DNA of 32,106 nucleotides from an uncultured Prevotellaceae bacterium (lineage in GTDB: Bacteria; Bacteroidota; Bacteroidia; Bacteroidales; Bacteroidaceae): contig ONLU01000032.1 in assembly GCA_900318795.1 (NCBI GenBank), forward strand, positions 1-32,106, read 5' to 3'. The position numbers were made by a program, and so were the translations under genes. The notes under the pieces were generated by a model, which was not told the DNA's origin, did not search any database, and saw nothing but the letters and a program-made list of their open reading frames with translations. Positions within the stretch are counted from its first letter, which is position 1; every line of letters starts with the position of its first letter. Below are positions 18,070 to 26,465 of the stretch, piece by piece.

Positions 18070-18786
18070 ATGAAAATAGCTTTAATCGGCTACGGCAAGA
18101 TGGGCAAGATGATAGAGCAGATAGCCCTCAGCCGTGGTCATGAAATTGTGAGTATCATTGACGTAGACAACCAACAGGACTTCGAAAGCGAGGCTTTCCG
18201 TTCAGCTGATGTTGCAATAGAGTTTACAGCACCTCAGGCCGCTTATGGCAATTATCTGAAAGCCTGGAAGGCCGGTGTCAAGGTGGTGAGTGGTTCGACA
18301 GGCTGGATGAAGGAACATGGCGATGACGTGAAGAAAGCCTGCACAGCAGAAGGCAAGACCCTGTTCTGGGCCTCGAACTTCTCAATAGGTGTAGCCATCT
18401 TCTCGGCAGTCAACAAATATTTGGCTAAGATTATGAACCAGTTCCCCCAGTACGATGTAGAGATGGAAGAGACCCACCATGTCCACAAGCTGGACCATCC
18501 CTCAGGTACAGCCATCACGCTGGCAGAAGGAATCTTGGAGAACCTGGACCGCAAGGAGGCTTGGGCAGAGGACACGACAGACCCCAAGCTGTTGCGTATT
18601 GACCATATCCGCCGTGGTGAGGTTGCTGGTATCCATACGGTTCGCTATGACTCAGAGGCCGACATCATCACCATCACCCACGATGCCCACTCGCGTCAAG
18701 GCTTTGCCCTCGGTGCCGTTCTTGCCGCTGAGTACACCAAAGAGCATCAGGGACTGCTCACCATCTCAGACATGTTTAAATTTTAA
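18070..18786 (+). CDS. dapB: 4-hydroxy-tetrahydrodipicolinate reductase
   Basis: This 238-residue cytoplasmic enzyme reduces the DapA product with NAD(P)H on the way to meso-diaminopimelate and lysine. The nucleotide-binding loop GYGKMG is at 7-12, and an acidic residue after the second strand (D31, D33) suggests NADH can be used. The SGSTGW segment is at 74-79. The catalytic EETHHVHKLDHPSGTA is at 133-148, with H136, H137 and K140 placed as in the family. It is slightly shorter than E. coli DapB, as is usual for Bacteroidetes. It heads the dapB, lepB, S26-like, WbqC-family group; the lepB frame begins 9 bases later. Confidence 0.94.
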   Translation: MKIALIGYGKMGKMIEQIALSRGHEIVSIIDVDNQQDFESEAFRSADVAIEFTAPQAAYGNYLKAWKAGVKVVSGSTGWMKEHGDDVKKACTAEGKTLFWASNFSIGVAIFSAVNKYLAKIMNQFPQYDVEMEETHHVHKLDHPSGTAITLAEGILENLDRKEAWAEDTTDPKLLRIDHIRRGEVAGIHTVRYDSEADIITITHDAHSRQGFALGAVLAAEYTKEHQGLLTISDMFKF

Positions 18787-18795
18787 TAACAGAAT

Positions 18796-20526
18796 ATGTT
18801 TAGAAGATTCTTTTCTTTTGAAGGCAGAATAGGAAGGTTAGAGTATTTTCTATCGGCTATAATAGTGGGGTTACCATTAATCCCCTTTAATTACCTTTCT
18901 TCCTGGGAGTCAGAAACACCAATTATACCAATAGTAGCATTTATTATTTATATTATACTATCATGGTTTTTACTCTCTCAAGGCGCAAAACGTATGCATG
19001 ACTTGGGCTATAGCGGATGGTGGCAACTGATACCTTTTGCTCCAGCAGTGATGATGATAATAGAAGGAGAACATAAAGAAAACGATTATGGACCTGCTTT
19101 AAAAAGTAATACCATATCTAAATCAGAGCAGTGGGCAAAGTTTATCTGCGTTCTAATTCTATACCTACTCTTTCTCTGGTGGGTAAAATCATGGTGGGGA
19201 CTGTTGGTTATCCCGTTCATCTACGATGTCTATATCACCAAGAAAATCAAGTGGCAGTGGTGGAAGGAGGCCGAAGGACCTACCAGGTTTATCATGTCAT
19301 GGGTAGACGCATTGGTGTTTGCCCTCGTTGCCGTCTACTTCATCAACCTGTTCTTTTTCCAGAACTACGTCATTCCCTCGAGTTCGCTGGAGAAGTCGTT
19401 GTTAACGGGTGACTACCTGTTTGTCAGCAAGGTGTCGTACGGGCCCCGCATCCCTGAGACACCGCTCACTATGCCGCTGACACAACACACCTTGCCCCTC
19501 TTTGAGTGCAAGTCGTACATGGAGTGGCCCCATTGGGACTATCGTCGTGTAAAAGGCCTGGGTCAGATACAGCTGAACGATATCGTAGTCTTCAACTATC
19601 CTGCTGGTGACACCATCTGCTCAGCACCCCAGTATCAGGCCTATGACTTCTACCAGATGTGCTACCAGATAGGCTATCAGATGTACCCCCAGCGTCCTGA
19701 CCCCGATTCGCTGTCGCAGGCAGACCTGCCCCGATACTTTAATGCCATCTATCAGGCTGGCCGTGAGGCTATTGTGCAGAATCAGGCCGAGTATGGTGTC
19801 ATCGATACGCGTCCTGCCGATCGCCGCGAGAACTATGTGAAGCGCTGTGTAGGGCTGCCTGGTCAGACACTGCAAATCAAGGACCGCATAATCTACATCA
19901 ATGGCAAGGCGAACAAGGAGCCAGACAACGTACAGTACACCTATCATGTGAAACTGAAGCAAGCCCTTGATGATGATACGATGAAGGACTTGGGCATCAC
20001 GATGGAAGACCTGATGAGTCTCAACACACAAGGTTATATGCCCCTGACCAACTATGCTGTTCAGGAACTGAAGAAGCGCACCGACTTGGTTGAGAGCATC
20101 TCGCTGAATACCGATGCCAACGAGCTGGACATCTATCCGCTGAACGGAAACTTGCACTGGACGCGCGACAACTATGGCCCCATCTGGATTCCCAAGAAGG
20201 GTGAGAGCATCAGTCTGACACTGAAGAATCTGCCCATCTACGAGCGGCCTATTCGTACCTATGAAGGCAACAAGCTGGAGGTGAAGGACGGCAAGATATA
20301 CATCAACGACCAGGTAGCTACCAAGTACACCTTCAAGATGGACTATTACTGGATGCAGGGTGACAACCGTCACAACTCGCTCGACTCCCGCTATTGGGGC
20401 TTTGTGCCCGAAGACCATATCGTGGGCAAGCCCATCTTCATCTGGTGGAGCTCCGATCCTGACCGTCACGGCTTCTCAGGCATCCGCTGGAGCCGTCTGT
20501 TCCGCTTTGTCGACAATATCAAGTAA
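18796..20526 (+). CDS. lepB: DUF805-signal peptidase I fusion
   Basis: This 576-residue membrane protein cuts signal peptides from exported proteins. Residues 1-105 form a DUF805 membrane domain (GRIGRLEYF, then AKRMHDLGYSGWWQLIPF). Residues from about 112 on look like an ordinary Bacteroidales LepB, with hydrophobic segments near 114-147 and 167-188 and a catalytic Ser-Lys dyad: S197 in PSSSLEKSLLTGD and K349 in NYVKRCVGLPG. Box E, GDNRHNSLDSRYWGF, begins at 522. The long loop between 220 and 345 and the inserted region 375-460 are usual for this order. The first 300 bases or so are visibly richer in A and T than the rest, suggesting that the DUF805 part was added later. The nearest alternative Met is inside DUF805, so the fusion is supported by an open frame without an internal start at the LepB border. 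Confidence 0.9.
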   Translation: MFRRFFSFEGRIGRLEYFLSAIIVGLPLIPFNYLSSWESETPIIPIVAFIIYIILSWFLLSQGAKRMHDLGYSGWWQLIPFAPAVMMIIEGEHKENDYGPALKSNTISKSEQWAKFICVLILYLLFLWWVKSWWGLLVIPFIYDVYITKKIKWQWWKEAEGPTRFIMSWVDALVFALVAVYFINLFFFQNYVIPSSSLEKSLLTGDYLFVSKVSYGPRIPETPLTMPLTQHTLPLFECKSYMEWPHWDYRRVKGLGQIQLNDIVVFNYPAGDTICSAPQYQAYDFYQMCYQIGYQMYPQRPDPDSLSQADLPRYFNAIYQAGREAIVQNQAEYGVIDTRPADRRENYVKRCVGLPGQTLQIKDRIIYINGKANKEPDNVQYTYHVKLKQALDDDTMKDLGITMEDLMSLNTQGYMPLTNYAVQELKKRTDLVESISLNTDANELDIYPLNGNLHWTRDNYGPIWIPKKGESISLTLKNLPIYERPIRTYEGNKLEVKDGKIYINDQVATKYTFKMDYYWMQGDNRHNSLDSRYWGFVPEDHIVGKPIFIWWSSDPDRHGFSGIRWSRLFRFVDNIK

Positions 20527-20537
20527 GGGTAGGGGAT

Positions 20538-21044
20538 GTGATGACGAGAAGCTGGTTGAAACTGTTGATGGCATTTGTATCGGCATTTGCGCTGATGCTG
20601 GCTGTCCGTGCGCTGGCATTCTCTATACATGGTGTGACAGGAGAGGGGTTGGCCCCGTTCTATCACCATGGCGACCAGCTACTCATCAATCGATGTAGCT
20701 ACGGCCTGCGTATCGAGGGTAACCGACTGCTACCCTATAGCCGGCTGATGCGACGTGCTGTTCACAAGGGAGACATCATAGCCTTTGAAGCCCCTGACAG
20801 CACACTCTCAGGCCTGCTCATAGCCCGTTGCGCGGCTGTTCCTGGTGATACCATCCGAACCACCAGTGGGCTCATGATCGTTCCTGGGCTGAAAACCTGT
20901 GCCAAGACAGACTACTATTGGTTCGAAGCCCTGAACCCGCACAATCCCGTCGACTCGCGTCATCTGGGATTTATACCCGAAAGCAGTATCGTCGGTCGGG
21001 TGGTCACTGTACTCTACAATCGCAAAAACTTTTGGCTGCAATGA
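20538..21044 (+). CDS. S26 signal peptidase homologue lacking the catalytic dyad
   Basis: This 168-residue protein has one N-terminal membrane helix (about 8-30) and a LepB-like fold. It keeps HHGDQLLINRCSYGLR (43-58), ARCAAVPGDTI (97-107) and the late VDSRHLGFIPESSIVGR. Aligned to the neighbouring LepB, the nucleophile Ser197 corresponds to G37 (in TGEGL) and the general base K349 to A97 (in IARCAAVPG). Both catalytic residues are thus missing while structural motifs stay, so I infer an inactive relative, perhaps a LepB partner or regulator. It begins 11 bases after lepB and overlaps the WbqC-family gene as ATGA, so it is in the same operon and not decaying. Confidence 0.85.
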   Translation: MMTRSWLKLLMAFVSAFALMLAVRALAFSIHGVTGEGLAPFYHHGDQLLINRCSYGLRIEGNRLLPYSRLMRRAVHKGDIIAFEAPDSTLSGLLIARCAAVPGDTIRTTSGLMIVPGLKTCAKTDYYWFEALNPHNPVDSRHLGFIPESSIVGRVVTVLYNRKNFWLQ

Positions 21045-21646
21045 CTACCGCACTATTACAAACCACCTACTTCGGACCCGTCCAGTGGTATCAGAAGCTC
21101 TCCCGCTATGACCTCTGTCTGATAGAACAATACGACTCCTATCAGAAGCAGACCTATCGCAACCGCTGTCTCATCAGTACGGCAAACGGTATCCAGGCAT
21201 TGACAGTTCCCGTGGAGCATACGGACGATAAGCCGCTGGTCAAGGATCTCCGCATCAGCGACCATAACCAGTGGCGACGTGTACACTGGAATGCCCTGCA
21301 GAGTGCCTATAGCGAGAGTCCCTTCTTCGACTATTATGCCGATGATATCCGTCCTTTCTTTGAGCAGAAGTACGACTTCTTGATTGATTTCAATGAAGCC
21401 ATCCGTCAGAAGGTGTGTGAACTTATCGACATCCACCCCACCGTCGAGTACACTTCAGCGTATCAAGTTCAAGGAATCTCCGATTACCGAGACGTCATCC
21501 ACGCCAAGCATCCTCAGCCAGACCCGGAATTCCAGGCCCGTCCCTATTGGCAGGTTTTCCAGCATAAGCATGGCTTTCAGTCTAATCTCAGTATTCTGGA
21601 CTTATTGTTTTGCATGGGGCCAGAATCAGTCTTCTATATCTCATAG
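21041..21646 (+). CDS. WbqC-family protein
   Basis: This 201-residue cytoplasmic protein is of the WbqC family. Marks are the N-terminal TTYFGPVQWYQKLSRYD, the TYRNRCLI strand, LTVPVEH, the HNQWRRVHWNALQSAYSESPFF segment and the C-terminal NLSILDLLFCMGPES. The family is found in polysaccharide loci of some bacteria, where a glycine-transferase-like role has been suggested, but here it sits with lepB and not with sugar genes. The start at 21041 overlaps the previous stop as ATGA; the longer frame is an overlap artefact. Its exact reaction is not known to me. Confidence 0.85.
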   Translation: MTTALLQTTYFGPVQWYQKLSRYDLCLIEQYDSYQKQTYRNRCLISTANGIQALTVPVEHTDDKPLVKDLRISDHNQWRRVHWNALQSAYSESPFFDYYADDIRPFFEQKYDFLIDFNEAIRQKVCELIDIHPTVEYTSAYQVQGISDYRDVIHAKHPQPDPEFQARPYWQVFQHKHGFQSNLSILDLLFCMGPESVFYIS

Positions 21647-21678
21647 TATATCAATTATTCAATTATTTAGTAAAGCCG

Positions 21679-22158
21679 ATGATCATCACAGAACAAGACA
21701 AGCAAATGATGCGCGAGGCCATCCGCCTCTCTGCAGAAAGTGTGAAAAACGGAGGAGGTCCCTTCGGAGCAGTTATCGCCAAGGATGGCGAAATAGTGGC
21801 AGGAACGTCCAATAGTGTAACCCTGCTTAACGATCCCACTGCCCATGCAGAGGTGACCTGTATACGCGAAGCCTGCAGGAAGCTGCATACCTTCGACCTC
21901 ACAGGCTATAAAATATATACCTCCTGTGAACCCTGTCCCATGTGTCTGGGCGCTATCTATTGGGCTCATCTGGACTGTATCTATTATGCCAACCATCGTA
22001 AGGATGCTGCCGATATTGACTTCGACGATGACTTCATCTACCAAGAGCTGGAGAAACCTATGGACCAACGCTCCACACCTATCATACCCCTATTGCGGGA
22101 AGAGGCTCTTCCCGTCTTCCGTATGTGGGCTGCGAAACCAGATAAGACAGAATATTAA
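21679..22158 (+). CDS. Nucleoside/guanine deaminase
   Basis: This 159-residue zinc enzyme of the cytidine deaminase fold most resembles guanine deaminase (GuaD), which turns guanine into xanthine. Zinc ligands are H56 in TAHAEV and C86 and C89 in EPCPMC, with E58 as the proton carrier. The C-terminal tail with FRMWAAKPDKTEY is typical of the GuaD type, while TadA proteins end differently. It starts 32 bases after the WbqC-family stop. Its product xanthine is the substrate of Xpt encoded at 3126 in this window, so the two would act together in guanine salvage. It converges on dinB with 14 bases between stops. Confidence 0.83.
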   Translation: MIITEQDKQMMREAIRLSAESVKNGGGPFGAVIAKDGEIVAGTSNSVTLLNDPTAHAEVTCIREACRKLHTFDLTGYKIYTSCEPCPMCLGAIYWAHLDCIYYANHRKDAADIDFDDDFIYQELEKPMDQRSTPIIPLLREEALPVFRMWAAKPDKTEY

Positions 22159-22172
22159 AGCTGAAGTTCACC

Positions 22173-23306
22173 TTATTCGTCAGGCCAGGGCTCGAACTGA
22201 AGTTCCAGCTCTTTCCACAACGGATCGTGTAATGATTTCTCGTTAGAGAGGTCTGCTGCTGCATGTGATATGCCCAGGCCTAAAAGCCGTATAGGGTTCT
22301 CACGACTGATATGCGCTTCATGGATTAGTTGCTTAGCCAATGGCAGTATCTGCTCTTTGGTTAAAAGCACTTTGTCCGTAGTCATGCTGCGTGTTATTTG
22401 CCGGAAGTCGGCATACTTTATTTTCACAGTCAGTGTACGCCCCTCAAATCCGTTTTTCTCGAGCCGTCTTAATAACTCTTCTACAGTGTGGTAAAGTGCA
22501 ATGATAATGGCAGACTTGTTAAAGATGTCATTCTCAAAAGTCTGTTCACAGCTGACCGATTTCCGTTCCCACTCGGCTACTACAGGACGTTCGTCAACAC
22601 CTCTGGCAAAATCGTAAAAGACGCGTCCCATCTTGCCAAATTCCTGAACTAAGTGTTGCAGCGATACCTTGCGCAAGTCTTCACCTGTGAAAATGCCCAT
22701 CTGGTGCATGTGTTCTGCCGTCTTGTTTCCCACCCCCCAGATGCGATTCACCTGTAATTGGTCAATAAAGCTCAGCGCTCTGTCTGGATGCACAACTGTC
22801 AGACCGTTGGGTTTGCTCCAATCGCTGGCAATCTTGGCCAGGAACTTACAATAGCTGACTCCGGCAGAGGCCGTTAGTCCTGTAGTTTCAAGAATACGTT
22901 GTTTAATCTCACGGGCTATATCTACTGCCAGTGGCATTCCTTTCTTATTTTCCGTTACGTCCAGAAAAGCTTCATCAAGTGACAAGGGTTCAATCAGGTC
23001 AGTGTAATCCTGGAAGATGCTGCGTATCTGCAAGGATACCTCTTTGTATTTCTGAAAATGAGGCTCTACAATAATGAGTTGCGGGCACAGGCGCTTGGCA
23101 ACCTGAATACTTTGAGCTGAGTGAACACCATATTTGCGTGCTTCGTAGCTGGCAGTCGACACCACCCCTCTGGGACCGTCGTGCCCCACTGCCACAGGTA
23201 GTCCACGCAGTGCAGGTTGATCTCGCTGCTCGACAGCAGCAAAGAACTGGTCCATGTCTACATGTATGATGCGGCGTTGGTTGCACATGCTAATGGTTGC
23301 CGACAT
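22173..23306 (-). CDS. dinB: DNA polymerase IV
   Basis: This 377-residue Y-family polymerase copies past DNA damage. Palm motifs are IIHVDMDQFFAAVE (metal Asp) near the start, RKYGVHSAQSIQVAKRLCPQL, and SLDEAFLDVT with the catalytic Asp-Glu pair. The helix-hairpin part INRIWGVGNKTAEHM and the little-finger domain with SVSCEQTFENDI follow. The start ATG at 23306 overlaps the upstream permease stop by one base (TGATG), which marks it as the end of the minus-strand pfkB-fprA-EamA-dinB group. No SOS box was recognised. It lacks a clear beta-clamp motif to my eye; the tail ELELQFEPW may serve. Confidence 0.93.
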   Translation of the reverse strand: MSATISMCNQRRIIHVDMDQFFAAVEQRDQPALRGLPVAVGHDGPRGVVSTASYEARKYGVHSAQSIQVAKRLCPQLIIVEPHFQKYKEVSLQIRSIFQDYTDLIEPLSLDEAFLDVTENKKGMPLAVDIAREIKQRILETTGLTASAGVSYCKFLAKIASDWSKPNGLTVVHPDRALSFIDQLQVNRIWGVGNKTAEHMHQMGIFTGEDLRKVSLQHLVQEFGKMGRVFYDFARGVDERPVVAEWERKSVSCEQTFENDIFNKSAIIIALYHTVEELLRRLEKNGFEGRTLTVKIKYADFRQITRSMTTDKVLLTKEQILPLAKQLIHEAHISRENPIRLLGLGISHAAADLSNEKSLHDPLWKELELQFEPWPDE

Positions 23307-24223
23307 CAATGAAGGAAGAACAAGCTAACGCCTAGGACGGAAATGGCAGCACCAACGACAGCTCGCCACGTAATGGGTTGGTGGAATAGCCAGTAAGAAG
23401 GCAGAATAATGATGATGGGTGTGAGCGCCATCAGCGTGGAGGCAATGCCGGCATTGGTATATTGAACAGCCATGAGTGAGAATCCCACACCCACAAAAGG
23501 TCCGAATATCGTCGTGGCTACTGCCATGCTCATGCCTTTCCCGTCGTGTAATGCCTCACGAAGAGGTGAGAGCCCGTCTCGTATATATAGTAATATGGTA
23601 AAGCCGACAATACCAGCCACACAGCGGAAGAAATTGGCACTAAACGGAACCAGCCAATCAGGAATCGAGCCGCTCTGGTAATGATCCATGCCTATTTTGC
23701 TCAATACCAATCCTACTCCCTGGCATACAGCAGCTCCAACAGCAAAAAGCACTCCATTAAACGGCAGTTTCAACGAAACCTTATGGTGCTTGCCCCTTCC
23801 GAGAATGGAGATGCTGATACCTACCAACGTAATGAGCATGGCCACGATGCTCATGGTCGACATCTCCTGTCCCAGCGTCAGCCAAGCCATGCAAGCAGCT
23901 GCCAATGGAGCCAGTGTCATGAACAATTGGCCGTAGCGTGAACCAATGATGATATAGCATTGAAACAAGCAGAAGTCTCCAATGAGATAGCCCACGACTC
24001 CTGACAGAATCATCCATCCATAGGCTTCCATAGAGCCTCCGGACGGCCATGGCGAGCCCATCACTATCCAAAACAGCATCATGGAGAAAACCAAGGCTAA
24101 GGCCATTCGCAACACATTGAGCGTCAGATTACCTAACCGTTTACTGCCAGCCTCACTAAGCAGAGCCGTCGCAGTCCATGAAAATGCTACAGCAATAGAG
24201 ATGAACTCGCCAATGTAAGTCAT
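23306..24223 (-). CDS. EamA/DMT-family permease
   Basis: This 305-residue inner-membrane protein has about ten hydrophobic helices in two EamA halves (AVAFSWTATALLSEAGSK near the start; FAVGAAVCQGVGLVLSKIGM in the middle; GIASTLMALTPIIIILPSYW near the end). The substrate is unknown. It differs clearly from the permease at 9142 and is not a recent duplicate. It starts 12 bases after the flavodiiron gene and shares one base with dinB, so it is translated within that operon. Confidence 0.88.
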   Translation of the reverse strand: MTYIGEFISIAVAFSWTATALLSEAGSKRLGNLTLNVLRMALALVFSMMLFWIVMGSPWPSGGSMEAYGWMILSGVVGYLIGDFCLFQCYIIIGSRYGQLFMTLAPLAAACMAWLTLGQEMSTMSIVAMLITLVGISISILGRGKHHKVSLKLPFNGVLFAVGAAVCQGVGLVLSKIGMDHYQSGSIPDWLVPFSANFFRCVAGIVGFTILLYIRDGLSPLREALHDGKGMSMAVATTIFGPFVGVGFSLMAVQYTNAGIASTLMALTPIIIILPSYWLFHQPITWRAVVGAAISVLGVSLFFLH

Positions 24224-24235
24224 CAGTTTATCCAG

Positions 24236-25417
24236 TTACTCCGCCAACAGCTTTTGCGCCATGGCACGACCAAGCGCTTCACACTGGGCCTTGCTCTCAG
24301 GAGTCAGGCTCTGCTTGATCTCCACAGGTTCTCCTACTGCTTCGAAGTGTAAGCGCTCATCGTTCCAACGCTGTATTTCAGAAACAGCCTTCGAGGCCCA
24401 TCCGTAAGAGCCGAACCAACCTAAGAGGTGGTTCTTGATGTCCTTGCCAGACAATTCGGAGAGAAGCACATCCATCTCATGATATAAGGCAGTGTTGTAA
24501 GTGGGAGCACCCACAATGAGGCCTTTATAACGGAATACATCACGGATGATGTATGAATGGTGGGTCTTGGAGACATTGTACATGACAATATTCTTGACTC
24601 CTGCTTCCGAAGCAGCACGCGCTATCACCTCAGCGGCACGCTCGGTATTGCCATACATGGTGCCATAGCAAATCACCAGACCCTGTTCCGTTTCATATTT
24701 TGACATCCGGTCGTATTCTGCCACCACTTTGTTTATATACTGGTGCCATACAGGTCCGTGGGTGGCGCAAATGTAGTCAAGCTTCACATCAGCCAGTTTC
24801 TTGAGGGCATTCTGTACTGGTGTACCATATTTGCCCACGATATTCGAGTAGTAGCGAACCATCTCAAGCCAGAAGGTATCACAGTTGATCTGCTCGTCAA
24901 TGACACCACCGTTCAAGGCACCAAAACAGCCAAAGGCATCGCCGCTGAACAGCGTTGTCCCACAGAGCGTCACCATGGTTTCAGGCCAGTGCACCATGGG
25001 GGTGAGTACAAACTTCAATGTCTGTTTACCCAAGGCCAGCGTGTCACCATTCTTGACTTCCAGCGTTCCTTCGCTGATGCCATAGAAGCCCTCCATCATC
25101 TGGAAGGTTTTCTTGTTGCCTACAATCTGAATCTCGGGATAGTATTTCTTGATCAGTGCGATACTGCCGCTGTGGTCAGGCTCCATGTGGTTGATGACCA
25201 TATAGTCGATAGGACGTTCTCCGATGACTTCATGGATATGTTCCAGGAACTGGGTGAAGAAGTCAACCTCGACGGTATCTATCAAGCATACCTTCTCGTC
25301 GTCAATGAGGTAGGAGTTATAGCTGACACCATTGGGCAGAGGCCATAGTCCCTCAAAGAGTGACTTGTTGCGGTCGTTAACGCCTACATAGTAAATGTTT
25401 TCAGTAATTTTCTGCAT
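24236..25417 (-). CDS. fprA: FprA-type flavodiiron protein
   Basis: This 393-residue cytoplasmic enzyme reduces O2 to water (or NO) and protects anaerobes from oxygen. The metallo-beta-lactamase half has the diiron ligands in HMEPDH (H77, E79, D81, H82), VHWPET, GDAFG and THGPVW. The C-terminal flavodoxin half begins near residue 245 with VICYGTMYGNTERAAEVIA (phosphate loop), followed by VGAPTYNTALYHEMD and GSYGWAS. No rubredoxin or flavin reductase domain is fused, so an outside electron donor is needed. It is 24 bases downstream of the PfkB gene in the same operon. Confidence 0.93.
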   Translation of the reverse strand: MQKITENIYYVGVNDRNKSLFEGLWPLPNGVSYNSYLIDDEKVCLIDTVEVDFFTQFLEHIHEVIGERPIDYMVINHMEPDHSGSIALIKKYYPEIQIVGNKKTFQMMEGFYGISEGTLEVKNGDTLALGKQTLKFVLTPMVHWPETMVTLCGTTLFSGDAFGCFGALNGGVIDEQINCDTFWLEMVRYYSNIVGKYGTPVQNALKKLADVKLDYICATHGPVWHQYINKVVAEYDRMSKYETEQGLVICYGTMYGNTERAAEVIARAASEAGVKNIVMYNVSKTHHSYIIRDVFRYKGLIVGAPTYNTALYHEMDVLLSELSGKDIKNHLLGWFGSYGWASKAVSEIQRWNDERLHFEAVGEPVEIKQSLTPESKAQCEALGRAMAQKLLAE

Positions 25418-25441
25418 AGTCTCTTATATTTTCTTTGGATG

Positions 25442-26377
25442 TTATTGTTTGTCTTTCATCTGCCTGCCGAATTCAGGAGATACATAGTTGTATAGACTCC
25501 GGCAGCTCTCAGCAGAGAACTGCAATGCGCTTTCGATGACCCGGTCCCACTGCTCCCCGGTAAGTCCGTTGGCCATTTCCTTTTGAGTGATGTTATGGTG
25601 TAAGAGTCCGAAGATAAAACCCGCATTGAAGTTGTCGCCGGCTCCAATAGTACTCACTGGGTTGAAGGACTCAATGGGGTATTGCTTCTTCAGTCCGGCC
25701 TCTGCTCTCAGTTCAACAGGCTTGTCGGCCTGGGTGTACACAAACTTCTTCGTGTAGAACATGATTTGTGAACGGTAGATGACATCTGGGTCGCTCTTCT
25801 TGAACAGGATGTCAAAGTCCTCAGAAGAGCCACGTACAATGTCCGCCAGTTCAAAGTTCTCCAGCAGGTTGGGCGTCAGCTTCATGACCTCGTGCTGATG
25901 CGAGGCACGGAAGTTGACGTCGTAGTATAGGATGGCTCCCCGTTCGTGCGCATAGTCCAGAAAGCCTTTCACCTGAGGACGGATGACAGGGTTCAGTGCA
26001 TAGTACGAACCAAAGAGCACGACGTCGTCAGGATTTACTTCCGGGTAGGTAAAGTCCAGCCTGTCGTGGGGATGGTCTTTATAGAAAATGTAGTCAGCAT
26101 TGTTTTGCTCATTGAGAAAGGCCAGCGACAATGGTGACTTTGAGTCTGGATAGACATTGACGCAGTCGGCATTGCATCCGTTGTCCTTTAAGAACTGAAT
26201 GATCATCTGGCCAATACGGTCGTTACCTGTCTCGCTGATGAAGCTGGTTGGCACACCCGAGCGGGCCAGTGAGATCAGGGCATTGAATGTTGAGCCACCA
26301 GGAACAGCCTGTATGGGCTGGTCATTCTTGAAGATAATGTCAAGCACAGTCTCTCCGATTCCGATTACTTTTCGCAT
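25442..26377 (-). CDS. PfkB-family carbohydrate kinase
   Basis: This 311-residue cytoplasmic kinase is ribokinase-like and probably phosphorylates fructose or a related sugar. Marks are GIGETVLDIIF at the start, GGSTFNALISLARSG (first PfkB signature region) and TIGAGDNFNAGFIFGLL with the catalytic Asp in the late GAGD motif. The Bacteroidetes annotation is usually fructokinase, which I regard as likely only. The longer frame to 26512 runs through the heptamer repeat and past the promoter box, so the Met at 26377 is the start. It heads the pfkB, fprA, EamA, dinB group and is divergent from the M16 peptidase gene. Confidence 0.88.
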   Translation of the reverse strand: MRKVIGIGETVLDIIFKNDQPIQAVPGGSTFNALISLARSGVPTSFISETGNDRIGQMIIQFLKDNGCNADCVNVYPDSKSPLSLAFLNEQNNADYIFYKDHPHDRLDFTYPEVNPDDVVLFGSYYALNPVIRPQVKGFLDYAHERGAILYYDVNFRASHQHEVMKLTPNLLENFELADIVRGSSEDFDILFKKSDPDVIYRSQIMFYTKKFVYTQADKPVELRAEAGLKKQYPIESFNPVSTIGAGDNFNAGFIFGLLHHNITQKEMANGLTGEQWDRVIESALQFSAESCRSLYNYVSPEFGRQMKDKQ

Positions 26378-26397
26378 AGCATTTTCAATTTTTCCTG

Positions 26398-26405
26398 CAA
26401 AGATA
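26398..26405 (-). promoter_or_regulatory. -7 box for the PfkB operon
   Basis: Reads TATCTTTG followed by CAG on the minus strand, 20 bases before the start codon at 26377. The expected -33 region falls in the heptamer repeat. Confidence 0.7.
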
Positions 26406-26413
26406 CGAAATAA

Positions 26414-26441
26414 AGTGAAAAGTGAAAAGTGAAAAGTGAAA
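26414..26441. repeat. Four tandem AGTGAAA heptamers between divergent promoters
   Basis: Four exact AGTGAAA copies starting at 26414, 26421, 26428 and 26435, placed 8 bases from the minus -7 box and 7 bases from the plus -7 box. The same arrangement is seen at 18001-18028 with another heptamer. Confidence 0.95.
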
Positions 26442-26448
26442 AAATTTG

Positions 26449-26456
26449 TATCTTTG
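26449..26456 (+). promoter_or_regulatory. -7 box for the M16 peptidase gene
   Basis: TATCTTTG followed by CAT, 9 bases upstream of the ATG at 26466. The short leader excludes the frame start at 26436. Confidence 0.7.
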
Positions 26457-26465
26457 CATCCGATT

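Noticed and set aside
19621-20469. Long minus-strand frame (282 codons) opposite lepB
   Set aside because: It mirrors the codon pattern of lepB, has no recognisable domain and no promoter. The same holds for 11915-12937 (+) opposite ctpA and 15563-16198 (+) opposite the GNAT-like gene.
21041-21646. Polysaccharide synthesis locus suggested by the WbqC-family gene
   Set aside because: No glycosyltransferase, flippase or sugar nucleotide gene lies nearby; the gene sits in a lepB operon.
22096-22114. Palindrome CGGGAAGAG-G-CTCTTCCCG in the guanine deaminase gene
   Set aside because: About one such 9-bp palindrome is expected by chance in this window, and the residues it encodes (REEALPVF) are normal for the family.
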